Below are positions 1 through 6,500 of a stretch of 8,005 bases of DNA, one piece after another (the stretch's first letter is position 1; every line of letters begins with the position of its first letter). Both the position numbers and the translations under genes were made by a program. The stretch is from an uncultured Candidatus Saccharibacteria bacterium (GTDB lineage: Bacteria > Patescibacteriota > Saccharimonadia > Saccharimonadales > Saccharimonadaceae): NCBI GenBank assembly GCA_937990205.1, contig CALKRO010000033.1, forward strand, positions 1 through 8,005, read 5' to 3'. The notes under the pieces are model-generated. The model saw only the letters and a program-made list of their open reading frames with translations. It made no database searches and was not told the origin of the DNA.

Positions 1-210
1 ATCGAGCAAGATCACACCTTGATAACCTTCGTCAGTAGCGAAGGTATTAGCACCGTTACCGAGGATAGTGACTGGAAGATTTTTTTCAGCGGCGAATTGA
101 TAGGCTTCTGGAATTTCATCTTTAGACTTGATCTCGATGACATATTTGGCTGGACCACCAATACGCATGGTGACAAGATTTTTAATCGGGACATTTTCGG
201 AAATTAACAT
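1..210 (-). CDS. murB: MurB, UDP-N-acetylenolpyruvoylglucosamine reductase (N-terminal part, cut by window edge)
   Basis: MurB is the cytoplasmic flavoenzyme that reduces UDP-GlcNAc-enolpyruvate to UDP-MurNAc with NADPH in peptidoglycan precursor synthesis. The 70 visible codons begin with an N-terminal stretch carrying the family signature TMRIGGPAKYV (about residues 14-24). They continue into the FAD-binding segment LGNGANTFATDEGYQGVI (about residues 50-67), which corresponds to the usual LGGGSNLLV-D-G-GVI pattern of MurB. The ATG at 208-210 is chosen because AAGGAG (216-221 on the plus strand as ctcctt) lies 5 nt upstream. No stop is reached before position 1, so most of the FAD domain and the substrate-binding domains lie outside. 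The gene diverges from the PF06541 gene at 327. Identification is by recognition of the motif order; family assignment is firm, activity is inferred. Confidence 0.9.
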   Translation of the reverse strand, partial: MLISENVPIKNLVTMRIGGPAKYVIEIKSKDEIPEAYQFAAEKNLPVTILGNGANTFATDEGYQGVILLD

Positions 211-215
211 TTATT

Positions 216-221
216 CTCCTT
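216..221 (-). promoter_or_regulatory. Shine-Dalgarno of murB
   Basis: AAGGAG on the minus strand, 5 nt before the ATG at 210. It fixes the murB start. It also shows that this genome uses conventional ribosome binding sites, in contrast to the two genes here that seem to lack a leader. Confidence 0.8.
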
Positions 222-278
222 GTTTTTATTAAGTTTAACAATGGTTTAAAATTCAAAAATAACTAAATCATTACTTTT

Positions 279-287
279 ATTTTAACA
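279..287 (-). promoter_or_regulatory. Extended -10 promoter for murB
   Basis: The minus strand reads TGTTAAAAT, an extended -10 (TGn followed by TAAAAT at 279-284). Transcription would begin near 272, giving a leader of about 60 nt before the murB ATG that includes its Shine-Dalgarno. No clear -35 is seen, which is acceptable for extended -10 promoters. The element is one arm of the dyad at 269-329. Confidence 0.5.
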
Positions 288-308
288 TAAACAAATCCCG
301 ACCTCTCA

Positions 309-317
309 TGTTAAAAT
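309..317 (+). promoter_or_regulatory. Extended -10 promoter for the PF06541 gene, probably leaderless
   Basis: TGTTAAAAT: TG at 309-310, one base, then TAAAAT at 312-317. The ATG at 327 follows after only nine bases, so the expected start of transcription (about 323-325) is within a few bases of the start codon. There is no Shine-Dalgarno before 327. The same arrangement is seen at 7349-7357. No convincing -35 hexamer is present. Confidence 0.55.
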
Positions 318-326
318 AGATAAGTA

Positions 327-1052
327 ATGTTTGAAATTCATGAAGTATTCAGGTTTGTAAGCTTCTGGTTTTTGATGTTCATGATCTATTCTTTTATCGG
401 CTGGATCTTCGAATGTATTTGGACCAGCATCGAACAACGCAAACTGCAAAACCGTGGTTTTCTCTTCGGACCAATCTGTCCAATATATGGCGTGGGAATG
501 ATCTCATTTTTAATCCTGACACAAGAGATTCATTTCGAATGGTATATTGAATTCTTTATTTTTGCCTTAATTTGTACTGTGATTGAGTATACTACTAGCG
601 TAGTCATGGAAAAAATCTTTCGGGTGCGTTGGTGGGACTACTCAGAAACCACACGTTTCAATCTAAACGGCCGTGTCTCACTCGAGACTTCTCTTGGCTT
701 TGGGCTAGGTGGAATGTTAATTAAGTACGGATTACATCCGTTTATTTTGCATTTGATTTCACCACTTTCCTGGCCAATGATTGAATTGATTAATGGGGTA
801 CTACTGACGATTTTAGTGATTGATATTATTTTTACGACAGTGGCGACTTTGAAATTACGCGACAAATTCAGCGCAAAATTTGGCTCTACCAAAATTGATG
901 TGACCTCAGAAATCAAAAAGCTGACCCGTGAATATTATTCGCGCGCGGCTAGATTTAGACGCCACATGACGAAAGCAGCAATGGAAAATATCCAAAAAAC
1001 TCAAGAAAATATTGGCAACAAAATTAATTCGATTACTAAGCCGAAGAAATAG
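327..1052 (+). CDS. PF06541-family multipass membrane protein (putative ABC-transporter type IV / CmpB-like)
   Basis: A 241-aa integral membrane protein. Segments near residues 10-32, 52-66, 72-92, 125-145 and 152-174 are hydrophobic enough to span the membrane. They are followed by a basic, helical C-terminal tail (about 176-241) that is probably cytoplasmic. Family hallmarks are GWIFE (25-29), NRGFLFGPICPIYG (42-55), RWWDYS (101-106) and FNLNGRVSLETS (111-122). These match PF06541, which databases name a putative ABC-transporter type IV although no transport activity is established; some members occur near envelope or lipid genes. The start is the ATG just after a strong extended -10, with no Shine-Dalgarno, so translation is probably leaderless. 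The gene is monocistronic, divergent from murB and convergent with the helicase, the two stop codons lying one base apart. The family call is secure; the function is unknown. Confidence 0.85.
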   Translation: MFEIHEVFRFVSFWFLMFMIYSFIGWIFECIWTSIEQRKLQNRGFLFGPICPIYGVGMISFLILTQEIHFEWYIEFFIFALICTVIEYTTSVVMEKIFRVRWWDYSETTRFNLNGRVSLETSLGFGLGGMLIKYGLHPFILHLISPLSWPMIELINGVLLTILVIDIIFTTVATLKLRDKFSAKFGSTKIDVTSEIKKLTREYYSRAARFRRHMTKAAMENIQKTQENIGNKINSITKPKK

Positions 1053-1053
1053 A

Positions 1054-1815
1054 TTATTCCAACTTCAGATATTTTTCAAAATGCGAAAGATAGTAGGTGG
1101 TAAAATCCTCACGAAATTTTCGACGCAGCTCCTTGATAAAGCTTGATTCCTTACCATCGACGGTGAGCAAAATTACCTGCTTTTTGGCACGAGTGAGGGC
1201 GACATAAAAGAGGCGACGCTCTTCGTTGGTTGAAACCTGGTCTAGTCTTAACTCCTCTGCGATTTTGATTAGCTCAGCCTTAAGCGGTGGGTCCTTAACG
1301 TGAGCTGGAAAGCCCAGCTTGGCTTCACGATTGTTGAGGAGGATTACATAGTTAGCCTCGAGGCCCTTAGATTGATGTACAGTGAGAAAACGGAGTTTTA
1401 AGTCCGGTCGCGAGCGAAATTCTACGCCGTTAGAGGTTAAATTAAACTGCGTGCAGTGCAGAAGACGAAACCCATCTACCTGGAAACGACCGAGCAATAA
1501 AATCGAACTATTTTCCGGAAGAGACTCGAAGTAATGCGTGAGGACTTCTAGGTCAAGTCGCTCTGATTCACCACAGACTTCCACGACGGGCTCTAATGAG
1601 TCTTCTTTTTGGCTTTGAATTTGTTTTCGAATTTGAGTATGGTCCTGCATGATGAAGCTCGAACTTAACCTTGCGAGTGTGGAACCGAAACGATAGGTTT
1701 TCGAGATACGATGCAGAGAAAAATCACCCCAAAATCGACGGAAGTTCAAAGTAAAATCGACGCGACTACCACTAAAACCATAAATGGCCTGCCAATCGTC
1801 ACCTACGGCGAACAA
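1054..1815 (-). CDS. Helicase C-terminal fragment (motifs III-VI)
   Basis: A 253-aa frame, if translation starts at the TTG at 1815, overlapping the end of the upstream frame by 13 bp. It carries motif III VGDDWQAIYGFSG (residues 4-16), motif IV with TYRFG (about 40-44), motif V FLTVHQSKGLEANYVILL (143-160) and motif VI EERRLFYVALTRAKK (198-212) with the arginine expected to contact ATP. The TTG is simply the first possible start downstream of the shift; no Shine-Dalgarno is evident there, so independent translation is doubtful. Coupling to the stop of the upstream frame at 1803-1805 is possible in principle. It ends one base from the stop of the convergent PF06541 gene, leaving no room for a separate terminator. 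Confidence 0.6.
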   Translation of the reverse strand: MFAVGDDWQAIYGFSGSRVDFTLNFRRFWGDFSLHRISKTYRFGSTLARLSSSFIMQDHTQIRKQIQSQKEDSLEPVVEVCGESERLDLEVLTHYFESLPENSSILLLGRFQVDGFRLLHCTQFNLTSNGVEFRSRPDLKLRFLTVHQSKGLEANYVILLNNREAKLGFPAHVKDPPLKAELIKIAEELRLDQVSTNEERRLFYVALTRAKKQVILLTVDGKESSFIKELRRKFREDFTTYYLSHFEKYLKLE

Positions 1816-2675
1816 ATTTGCCTGCGAAGATTCAAGAAGATGAGAAGATGGAGGAACCCCTGACGTAAAGCCGAAAGATCCTGATATTCGTCGACGATAA
1901 TATAGCGAAATTGAGTTTTAATCTGGCCGGAACGAAGATATCGAATCGCTAATTTGATTAGCCCAGAAAACGTAGTTTGATGTTTTTCTAGGAGACTGGA
2001 TAATTCCCTTTGATATTTTTCGGAAACCGTAAGAAATAATTTACGGTATTCCTCTGAGGAGAATTTGCTAGCAATCTGCGCTACGGTCTCGGATTCCAAT
2101 TCATGTAGGTCGAGAAATTCGCGGATAATTGACATAAGTGTAGTCTTATCATTAGAATCAGAGCTAGAATCATCAGCTGGATCTGTCTTGTCTGCGACCA
2201 CGGAAAAATCTGGCCAGAGACTGCGAAGCAATTTCAGAGCTAAGCTATGAAAAGTCTCAATTGTGATGTTCGGTGGCGAAGATTTTTCGAGCAAAATCTG
2301 CTTCGCAAATGTTTGATAGTATTCACGTAAAAAACGTTCTCTGAGTTCCATGGCGGAATCATGGGTAAAGGATAAAACTAGTATCTCTGGTGGACTAGCA
2401 AAACCGGATTGCAGGAGATAAAGAATTTTACCGAGAATGGTAGTAGTTTTACCGGAACCTGCACCGGCCACGGTTAGATTAAATCTAGCTGGATCATAAA
2501 TCGATTTGCGTTGCTCTCTATCGAGAGGATGATTTTCGACACGAAAATCCGGGGGTAGAGTATCGAGGGATTTATTACCAGGTCTATGAGCAGAAAGTCG
2601 CGCCGATGAAATATTTGACATGTGGTCGACTTCGGTTTTTTCGAATAAGTTTTTGGTTGTTAGATTTTTTGACAT
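1803..2675 (-). CDS. Helicase N-terminal fragment (ATPase motifs Q, I, Ia, Ib, II)
   Basis: A 290-aa frame holding RecA-like domain 1A of the helicase. It shows the Q motif PLDREQRKSI (50-59), Walker A AGAGSGKTT (70-78), motif Ia LSFTHDSAMELRER (101-114), motif Ib TIETFHSLALKLL (138-150) and the Walker B/DEXX box VDEYQD (261-266). After about residue 278 the frame is altered by the duplication, and the last dozen residues (ending RRQICSP) are out-of-frame. The ATG at 2675 has AAGGAG (2682-2687) 6 nt upstream. The first 45 or so residues are polar with no recognised domain. Alone it could bind nucleotide but lacks motifs III-VI and so should not unwind DNA. Confidence 0.7.
   Translation of the reverse strand: MSKNLTTKNLFEKTEVDHMSNISSARLSAHRPGNKSLDTLPPDFRVENHPLDREQRKSIYDPARFNLTVAGAGSGKTTTILGKILYLLQSGFASPPEILVLSFTHDSAMELRERFLREYYQTFAKQILLEKSSPPNITIETFHSLALKLLRSLWPDFSVVADKTDPADDSSSDSNDKTTLMSIIREFLDLHELESETVAQIASKFSSEEYRKLFLTVSEKYQRELSSLLEKHQTTFSGLIKLAIRYLRSGQIKTQFRYIIVDEYQDLSALRQGFLHLLIFLNLRRQICSP
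1835..1850. repeat. 8-bp tandem duplication causing the helicase frameshift
   Basis: AGAAGATG occurs at 1835-1842 and again at 1843-1850 (plus strand). Eight bases are not a multiple of three, so the extra copy moves the reading frame. With one copy the protein reads smoothly across the junction into motif III. Confidence 0.9.
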
Positions 2676-2681
2676 ATTTGG

Positions 2682-2687
2682 CTCCTT
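2682..2687 (-). promoter_or_regulatory. Shine-Dalgarno of the helicase gene
   Basis: AAGGAG on the minus strand, 6 nt before the ATG at 2675-2673. It supports this start codon over the downstream ATG in the same frame (Met19). Confidence 0.75.
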
Positions 2688-2729
2688 TTTGATTTAAGAG
2701 CCAAGATTATTTGAAAATTAAGAAAAACA

Positions 2730-2789
2730 GCGGTTGCGACAGGAATTTTAAGAATATGAATTCTTATCCAAAAACCGCCGCATAAGAAT
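2730..2789 (-). other. Competing hairpins upstream of the helicase gene
   Basis: Three mutually exclusive or nested pairings lie in 60 bases. GCGGTT (2730-2735) pairs with AACCGC (2773-2778); inside it AAGAAT (2750-2755) pairs with ATTCTT (2760-2765) across a 4-nt loop. The same ATTCTTAT (2760-2767) can instead pair with ATAAGAAT (2782-2789). Read on the minus strand, the outer GCGGTT/AACCGC stem is followed by TGTTTTTCTT, as in a weak terminator or attenuator. It lies between the tRNA terminator and the helicase start. Whether it is transcribed is unknown and no confident promoter was found. Confidence 0.35.
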
Positions 2790-2797
2790 AATTTAAC

Positions 2798-2822
2798 AAA
2801 AAATCATAGCTCTCACTATGAT
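2798..2822 (-). terminator. Rho-independent terminator after tRNA-Leu
   Basis: On the minus strand a 7-bp stem ATCATAG/CTATGAT with a 6-nt loop is followed at once by a run of T. It starts 10 nt beyond the CCA end of the tRNA, and there is no other terminator between the VirB6-like gene stop (2964) and this site. It may therefore end both the tRNA transcript and read-through from the operon upstream. Confidence 0.75.
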
Positions 2823-2831
2823 CTAATCTTG

Positions 2832-2917
2832 TGGTGCCCGAAACAGGACTTGAACCTGCACCTAGGAACTAGACTAGCACCTGAAGCTAGCGCGTCTGCC
2901 AATTCCGCCATTCGGGC
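2832..2917 (-). tRNA. trnL-CAG: tRNA-Leu, anticodon CAG
   Basis: The minus strand folds as a class II tRNA. The acceptor stem is GCCCGAA/TTCGGGC with discriminator A, and CCA is encoded (2832-2834). The D arm begins GCGGAATTGGCAGACG. The anticodon stem CTAGC/GCTAG closes the loop TTCAGGT, with CAG at 2881-2883. A long variable arm is formed by CTAG-TTC-CTAG, and the T arm is GCAGG-TTCAAGT-CCTGT. The long variable arm, A73 and the CAG anticodon identify leucine reading CUG codons. The gene sits 46 bp after the stop of the VirB6-like gene, with its own promoter between. Confidence 0.96.
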
Positions 2918-2925
2918 TTGAGATA

Positions 2926-2954
2926 ATTATACCCCAAACCCGACAGTTCGTGAA
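2926..2954 (-). promoter_or_regulatory. Promoter of tRNA-Leu
   Basis: The minus strand has a consensus TATAAT (2926-2931) with TTCACG (2949-2954) 17 bp upstream as a weak -35. Initiation is expected near 2919, almost at the mature 5' end of the tRNA (2917), so little or no 5' trimming would be needed. Confidence 0.65.
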
Positions 2955-2963
2955 CTAGAGATT

Positions 2964-5900
2964 TTATACTCCTTTAGTAATCTGGCCCGTAGAGGCATTA
3001 AAGCTATCGCCGCGTTTATTGGTGTAAATAATTTCACCAGCACCGTTTTTAACCTGGCTATACTCACCGAAATCGGATGGGGGATTGAAGACTTGAGCGG
3101 TACCACCACTTCGCAAATTAATCGTACTTTGATTCATTCTATTAACAATTTCACCCTGGGCTTCATGTACCATTTCGTACTTAGCGCCATCAAGGCCATT
3201 GATAATATCTGGATTTTTAATACCAGTTTCAGCCAATTGATTAAGAGCGGCATTAAATCTTGCGTCCCCAGTAGCCTTCAATTCCGAAGCATCAGCATTT
3301 GACATGGCATTAAGTTTATCACCATTAATATTGCTAAGCGCAAATTCAGTTCCTTCTGCACGAAGCTGATTAGCTAGACCTTCAACCGTATCTTCACCGG
3401 TTGCCTGACTGGTGCCCCTAAGTGACGTTAACTGACCAGTTAATACTTGATGCTTATCGGCAAAACCAGGAATGCTCGAACTAGCATGATCAAGTTGTGT
3501 CATAGCACGCCCAGAAGTTTTTAGGTTTGAATCTGCCATCATACCATTGATAAGCTTTTGTCCACTTTTTGTAGCACCAACAACCCTGGTAAGTGCGCGA
3601 ATTCTACTGTCATGGGCTTCTTTTTCTTGATCCGTAGCACCTTTATATGATTTTTCCATTTCTTTCTTCAACTCAGCCGCAAGCTCATCTTCTGATTTTC
3701 CACTATTTCGATAGCTACTCATAAGAATCTTATCCTGGTATTCCATAGCTTCGTCTTTGGCAAGATTCTCGAGATTTTTAAAACCACTGCCACTAAAATT
3801 ACTTAAAGCAGTACTAGCAGCATAATCACCACCAGCACGCATTTTAGAATCTTTATTGAGAATTTCTACAGCTCTAGCACGATCTCGCATCTGACCAGAA
3901 GTAAGCGTTTTACCTGATCTTTTCATGTTATTGTAACCACGTAATTTTTCTTCAGCACGCTTGACTTCTCTGTCTGCAGCAAAATTGTTCTTTGCATTTC
4001 TGTAGAATTCAGAAGAAGCAATAGCCCCACCTGCCATACTTGCGCCCTTGAGAGCTCCGCCACGCATCTTATCGAAGGCGCCAGTAATACTACCGAGCCC
4101 TGCAAGAGATTTTGAAGTCATGGATGGGATTGCGAAGTAAGGAAGAACGTTCAGTAATCCACCCACAATCATCATAAGAATATCAGTACTGGTACCAATA
4201 ATAATCGAGGAAGCAAGCGCACCAGCAGAGGTTGCAAAGATAAACATCGGATAAAGCATCAGAAGTGCTTTGACGGTAGAAATATATTTCTTAGTTATCG
4301 CAGCAGTATTCGGTAAAGCATATAAGACCATCATGAGTGGGGCAAGTACAACTACCATTATAATAGCAGCCTGACGAATAGTTAACATAATAAAACCAAA
4401 GAAGACTGATATCAATGTCGTAACAATAAACATCACTACCGGAAGAATAATTGCTGGACCAGCAAGTGCTCCGGTCGCTACCCCAATACCAGCAAGACCA
4501 CCTGCAACTCCAGTTACACTTCCAGCGATAGCAGATATAATTGCAGATGCTCTAGTGGAGGCATCAGCATCCATACCATCAGCAGCTACCGACCTAATAA
4601 GTGCCCCAATACCATTACCGGCAATTTGAGAAAGGTCAATTAAGACACCCATAATTAAATATGAGAAATTAACCAGGATTGCAGTAATGATAAGCTTTGG
4701 TAATATTTTCTTAATGTTGTAATTAGAGATACCAATATTAGTCACCTGAGAAAACACTACTACGAGTAGCATAATCACAAAACCGATATTGGCAATATTA
4801 CGGAAGGCGGACCAGGCCTTATAGATGGATGAATCCTGCTTAGAGAATTGCTCAATGATAGAAGTATGTACAGTAGTAAGGCTAGTAATAAAACCAAGAA
4901 GTCCACCAGCCGTAGCTGCACCATCGGCAATGGCCGGACAAAGCATCCAAGAAAGGAAACCGCCGTTTTCCTGACAATAGCTTTGCTTCTCATCGGCAGT
5001 TCCATCATCAGTAGATGAGTCGCCCGTTTCAATTTGATTCTCCAAATGTTCCGTTTCTAAACATTTTTCACCACCATTACCATCATCGACAGTGAACTTA
5101 TTGTCCGCTAGTGCTTTTTGCAGAGTTTCATATTCCTGTTTTTCGGCATCTGAGAGAGTCTCACCCTCGTCATACATTTTATGCTCATACCCCTCAACAA
5201 TTCCCCTAGCCTGAGTTTTAGTTTTTTCTGATCCACATGCACTCTCTTCCTGAACTTTTATTTTTTTAGTTTCAATACATTTTCTTCCACCATTGCCATC
5301 ATCTTCAGTAAAATCTTTCTTTTGTAGAGCACTAGAAAGTTTTGTATATTCAGCCTTTTCATCTGCTGTTAAGACAGCGCCAGCTCCTTCTCGACGACTA
5401 TATTCAGTCACAGTATCAGTCACGGCCTGAATCATTTCGGGACTACCACAAGTGTCTTGTTTAGCTGTTTTGAAATTTGCGGCATAGAATTCAGCATTTT
5501 TATTTAAAATATCTGAGAGATCCTTGCAGCTCTTTGATTTATTAATATTGCCACCGTTATTGCTATAGACAAAGGATGTAGCATCAACGTCCTTACCATC
5601 GCCACCAAATTTTATTTTTGGATATTTTTCAGACACCTTACCGTCTTTATCTACAATTTTTACCGAATAACTAGCTGCTTGGTTAGTCTTTTTATCTTCG
5701 AATCCAGAAACACAATCACTATTGAACGCATTTAATGCAGCTAGGTAATCGAGGTTTGCGTTTATATTATCCTTTTCAATATTTTCAAATTTTTCAGCAA
5801 AAACATTGCCGCTCATGCGCTTTTCATAAATTGACTTGAGTGTAGGAATACCGGTTGTTTTATTTCTCTGAAATGCACCGTTAGGAATACCTTCTGCACA

Positions 5901-6497
5901 ATTATCGGTTTTTTCTGCATGAATTGTAGATCCTCTCCTTGCACCACCAGTAATCTTGACATGACTAAAGAGTCCATCTGCTTTCTGATTACAGAATAAA
6001 TCCGAAATACTGCCGCCTGGCTTAAAAAAATCAACAAACTCTTTAGTTATATTGGACGAACTTGAATCATCACAATAGGCCTTACCATCATGTTTACTTC
6101 CTTCTATAGATTGCTCAAGACTACCAACTCTAATCTTTATATGGTCACTATTATCATCACCCTGTAATCCAAGGTCACTAAAGTCACGAAATAGATTTCC
6201 CTTATTTTTTTCAATCTCATTTAGACTTGTTCGATCTTGTTTTTTTGCCACATCTTTTTGACTTCTAGCCCTAGGAGTATAAGTTAATTCAGCTTTTTCA
6301 TAGCATTTTTTAAACGCCGCCATAATTGTGCGAGCCTTAATAGCATCATTAACTAACCCCTCAACCTTATCCGCTGGAGCAGAAATTATGGTAACATTCT
6401 TTGCAGCAAATACAGTAGAAGTAGTATACAAAACTAGGTTCAATATCAAGATTGAAACCAAAACAACAAGACTAATTCGATATTTTTTATTTTTCAT
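2964..6497 (-). CDS. VirB6/TrbL-like type IV secretion system membrane protein with large extracytoplasmic and C-terminal regions
   Basis: A 1177-aa protein. A signal peptide or signal anchor lies at about residues 7-32 (basic start, long hydrophobic run, TSTVFAA). An extracytoplasmic region of about 490 residues with several cysteines follows, then SWMLCP (about 536-541). The polytopic core (about 524-800) includes NIANIGFVIMLLVVVF, ILPKLIITAILVNFSYLIMG, a Gly/Ala-rich stretch, RQAAIIMVVVLAPLMMVLYALPNT and ALLMLYPMFIFATSAGALASS. This order, notably LPKLIIxAILVNFSY and LAPL-LPNT, is that of the VirB6/TrbL-like proteins of Candidate Phyla bacteria, inner-membrane channel parts of type IV secretion or conjugation machines. 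The last 370 residues are hydrophilic, mostly helical, probably cytoplasmic, and unrecognised. A ~71-residue unit is duplicated in the extracytoplasmic part. ATG at 6497 is preferred over GTG at 6500 because GAGG (6504-6507) lies 6 nt upstream. No VirB4 or VirD4 ATPase is in view, so the partner machinery must be elsewhere or the protein works differently. Confidence 0.8.
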   Translation of the reverse strand: MKNKKYRISLVVLVSILILNLVLYTTSTVFAAKNVTIISAPADKVEGLVNDAIKARTIMAAFKKCYEKAELTYTPRARSQKDVAKKQDRTSLNEIEKNKGNLFRDFSDLGLQGDDNSDHIKIRVGSLEQSIEGSKHDGKAYCDDSSSSNITKEFVDFFKPGGSISDLFCNQKADGLFSHVKITGGARRGSTIHAEKTDNCAEGIPNGAFQRNKTTGIPTLKSIYEKRMSGNVFAEKFENIEKDNINANLDYLAALNAFNSDCVSGFEDKKTNQAASYSVKIVDKDGKVSEKYPKIKFGGDGKDVDATSFVYSNNGGNINKSKSCKDLSDILNKNAEFYAANFKTAKQDTCGSPEMIQAVTDTVTEYSRREGAGAVLTADEKAEYTKLSSALQKKDFTEDDGNGGRKCIETKKIKVQEESACGSEKTKTQARGIVEGYEHKMYDEGETLSDAEKQEYETLQKALADNKFTVDDGNGGEKCLETEHLENQIETGDSSTDDGTADEKQSYCQENGGFLSWMLCPAIADGAATAGGLLGFITSLTTVHTSIIEQFSKQDSSIYKAWSAFRNIANIGFVIMLLVVVFSQVTNIGISNYNIKKILPKLIITAILVNFSYLIMGVLIDLSQIAGNGIGALIRSVAADGMDADASTRASAIISAIAGSVTGVAGGLAGIGVATGALAGPAIILPVVMFIVTTLISVFFGFIMLTIRQAAIIMVVVLAPLMMVLYALPNTAAITKKYISTVKALLMLYPMFIFATSAGALASSIIIGTSTDILMMIVGGLLNVLPYFAIPSMTSKSLAGLGSITGAFDKMRGGALKGASMAGGAIASSEFYRNAKNNFAADREVKRAEEKLRGYNNMKRSGKTLTSGQMRDRARAVEILNKDSKMRAGGDYAASTALSNFSGSGFKNLENLAKDEAMEYQDKILMSSYRNSGKSEDELAAELKKEMEKSYKGATDQEKEAHDSRIRALTRVVGATKSGQKLINGMMADSNLKTSGRAMTQLDHASSSIPGFADKHQVLTGQLTSLRGTSQATGEDTVEGLANQLRAEGTEFALSNINGDKLNAMSNADASELKATGDARFNAALNQLAETGIKNPDIINGLDGAKYEMVHEAQGEIVNRMNQSTINLRSGGTAQVFNPPSDFGEYSQVKNGAGEIIYTNKRGDSFNASTGQITKGV
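5025..5450 (-). repeat. Tandem duplicated ~71-residue unit inside the VirB6-like protein
   Basis: Two consecutive copies, residues about 350-420 (5238-5450) and 421-491 (5025-5237), align from start to end. Each begins with CGS, has an LT/SDAEK-EY-x-L-x-AL motif (TADEKAEYTKLSSAL against SDAEKQEYETLQKAL), then DFTEDDGNGGRKCIET against KFTVDDGNGGEKCLET. Each unit has two cysteines at matching positions, which may pair after export. The copies have diverged at many residues, so the duplication is not recent. No known fold is recognised. Confidence 0.85.
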
Positions 6498-6500
6498 CAC

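Larger units (their letters stand above)
269..329. repeat. Inverted repeat in the divergent promoter region
   Basis: The left arm (269-288) and right arm (308-329) are inverted copies differing by a 2-base indel and adjacent changes, separated by 19 bases. Each arm contains one extended -10 (TGTTAAAAT), and the right arm ends in the ATG of the plus-strand gene. The symmetry mirrors even the start codon: on the minus strand ATG at 271-269 is followed by ATT and TAG, a start-stop that cannot encode a protein. It could be an operator for a dimeric regulator or a promoter duplicated by inversion; the sequence does not decide. Confidence 0.6.
1054..2675 (-). pseudogene. UvrD/Rep superfamily 1A helicase, helicase IV-like, split by an 8-bp duplication
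   Basis: Two overlapping reading frames together carry the full motif series of one SF1A DNA helicase. The break sits between motif II and motif III, where the octamer CATCTTCT (minus strand) occurs twice in tandem. Dropping one copy joins the frames as GFLHLLESSQANLFAVGDDWQ and gives a 537-aa protein. The segment LFAVGDDWQAIYGFSG, the YR-containing motif after it and TVHQSKG resemble E. coli helicase IV (HelD) more than UvrD. The reconstructed protein lacks an N-terminal domain like that of HelD and is shorter than UvrD, PcrA or Rep. It would be an ATP-driven 3'-5' translocase or helicase for repair or recombination. As written it is a frameshifted gene, possibly a recent lesion because both halves are otherwise intact; a reversible slippage state or an assembly error is the alternative. 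Confidence 0.85.

Noticed and set aside
638..916. Minus-strand open frame inside the PF06541 gene
   Set aside because: It is antisense to a well supported gene, with no family features of its own.
1054..1815. Reading the two helicase frames as two separate, intentionally encoded proteins
   Set aside because: The motif order is that of one protein cut between motifs II and III. The second frame has only a TTG with no Shine-Dalgarno, and an exact 8-bp duplication explains the shift.
1825..1850. Programmed ribosomal frameshifting in the helicase
   Set aside because: There is no classic slippery heptamer or downstream hairpin evident. A tandem duplication is a simpler cause.
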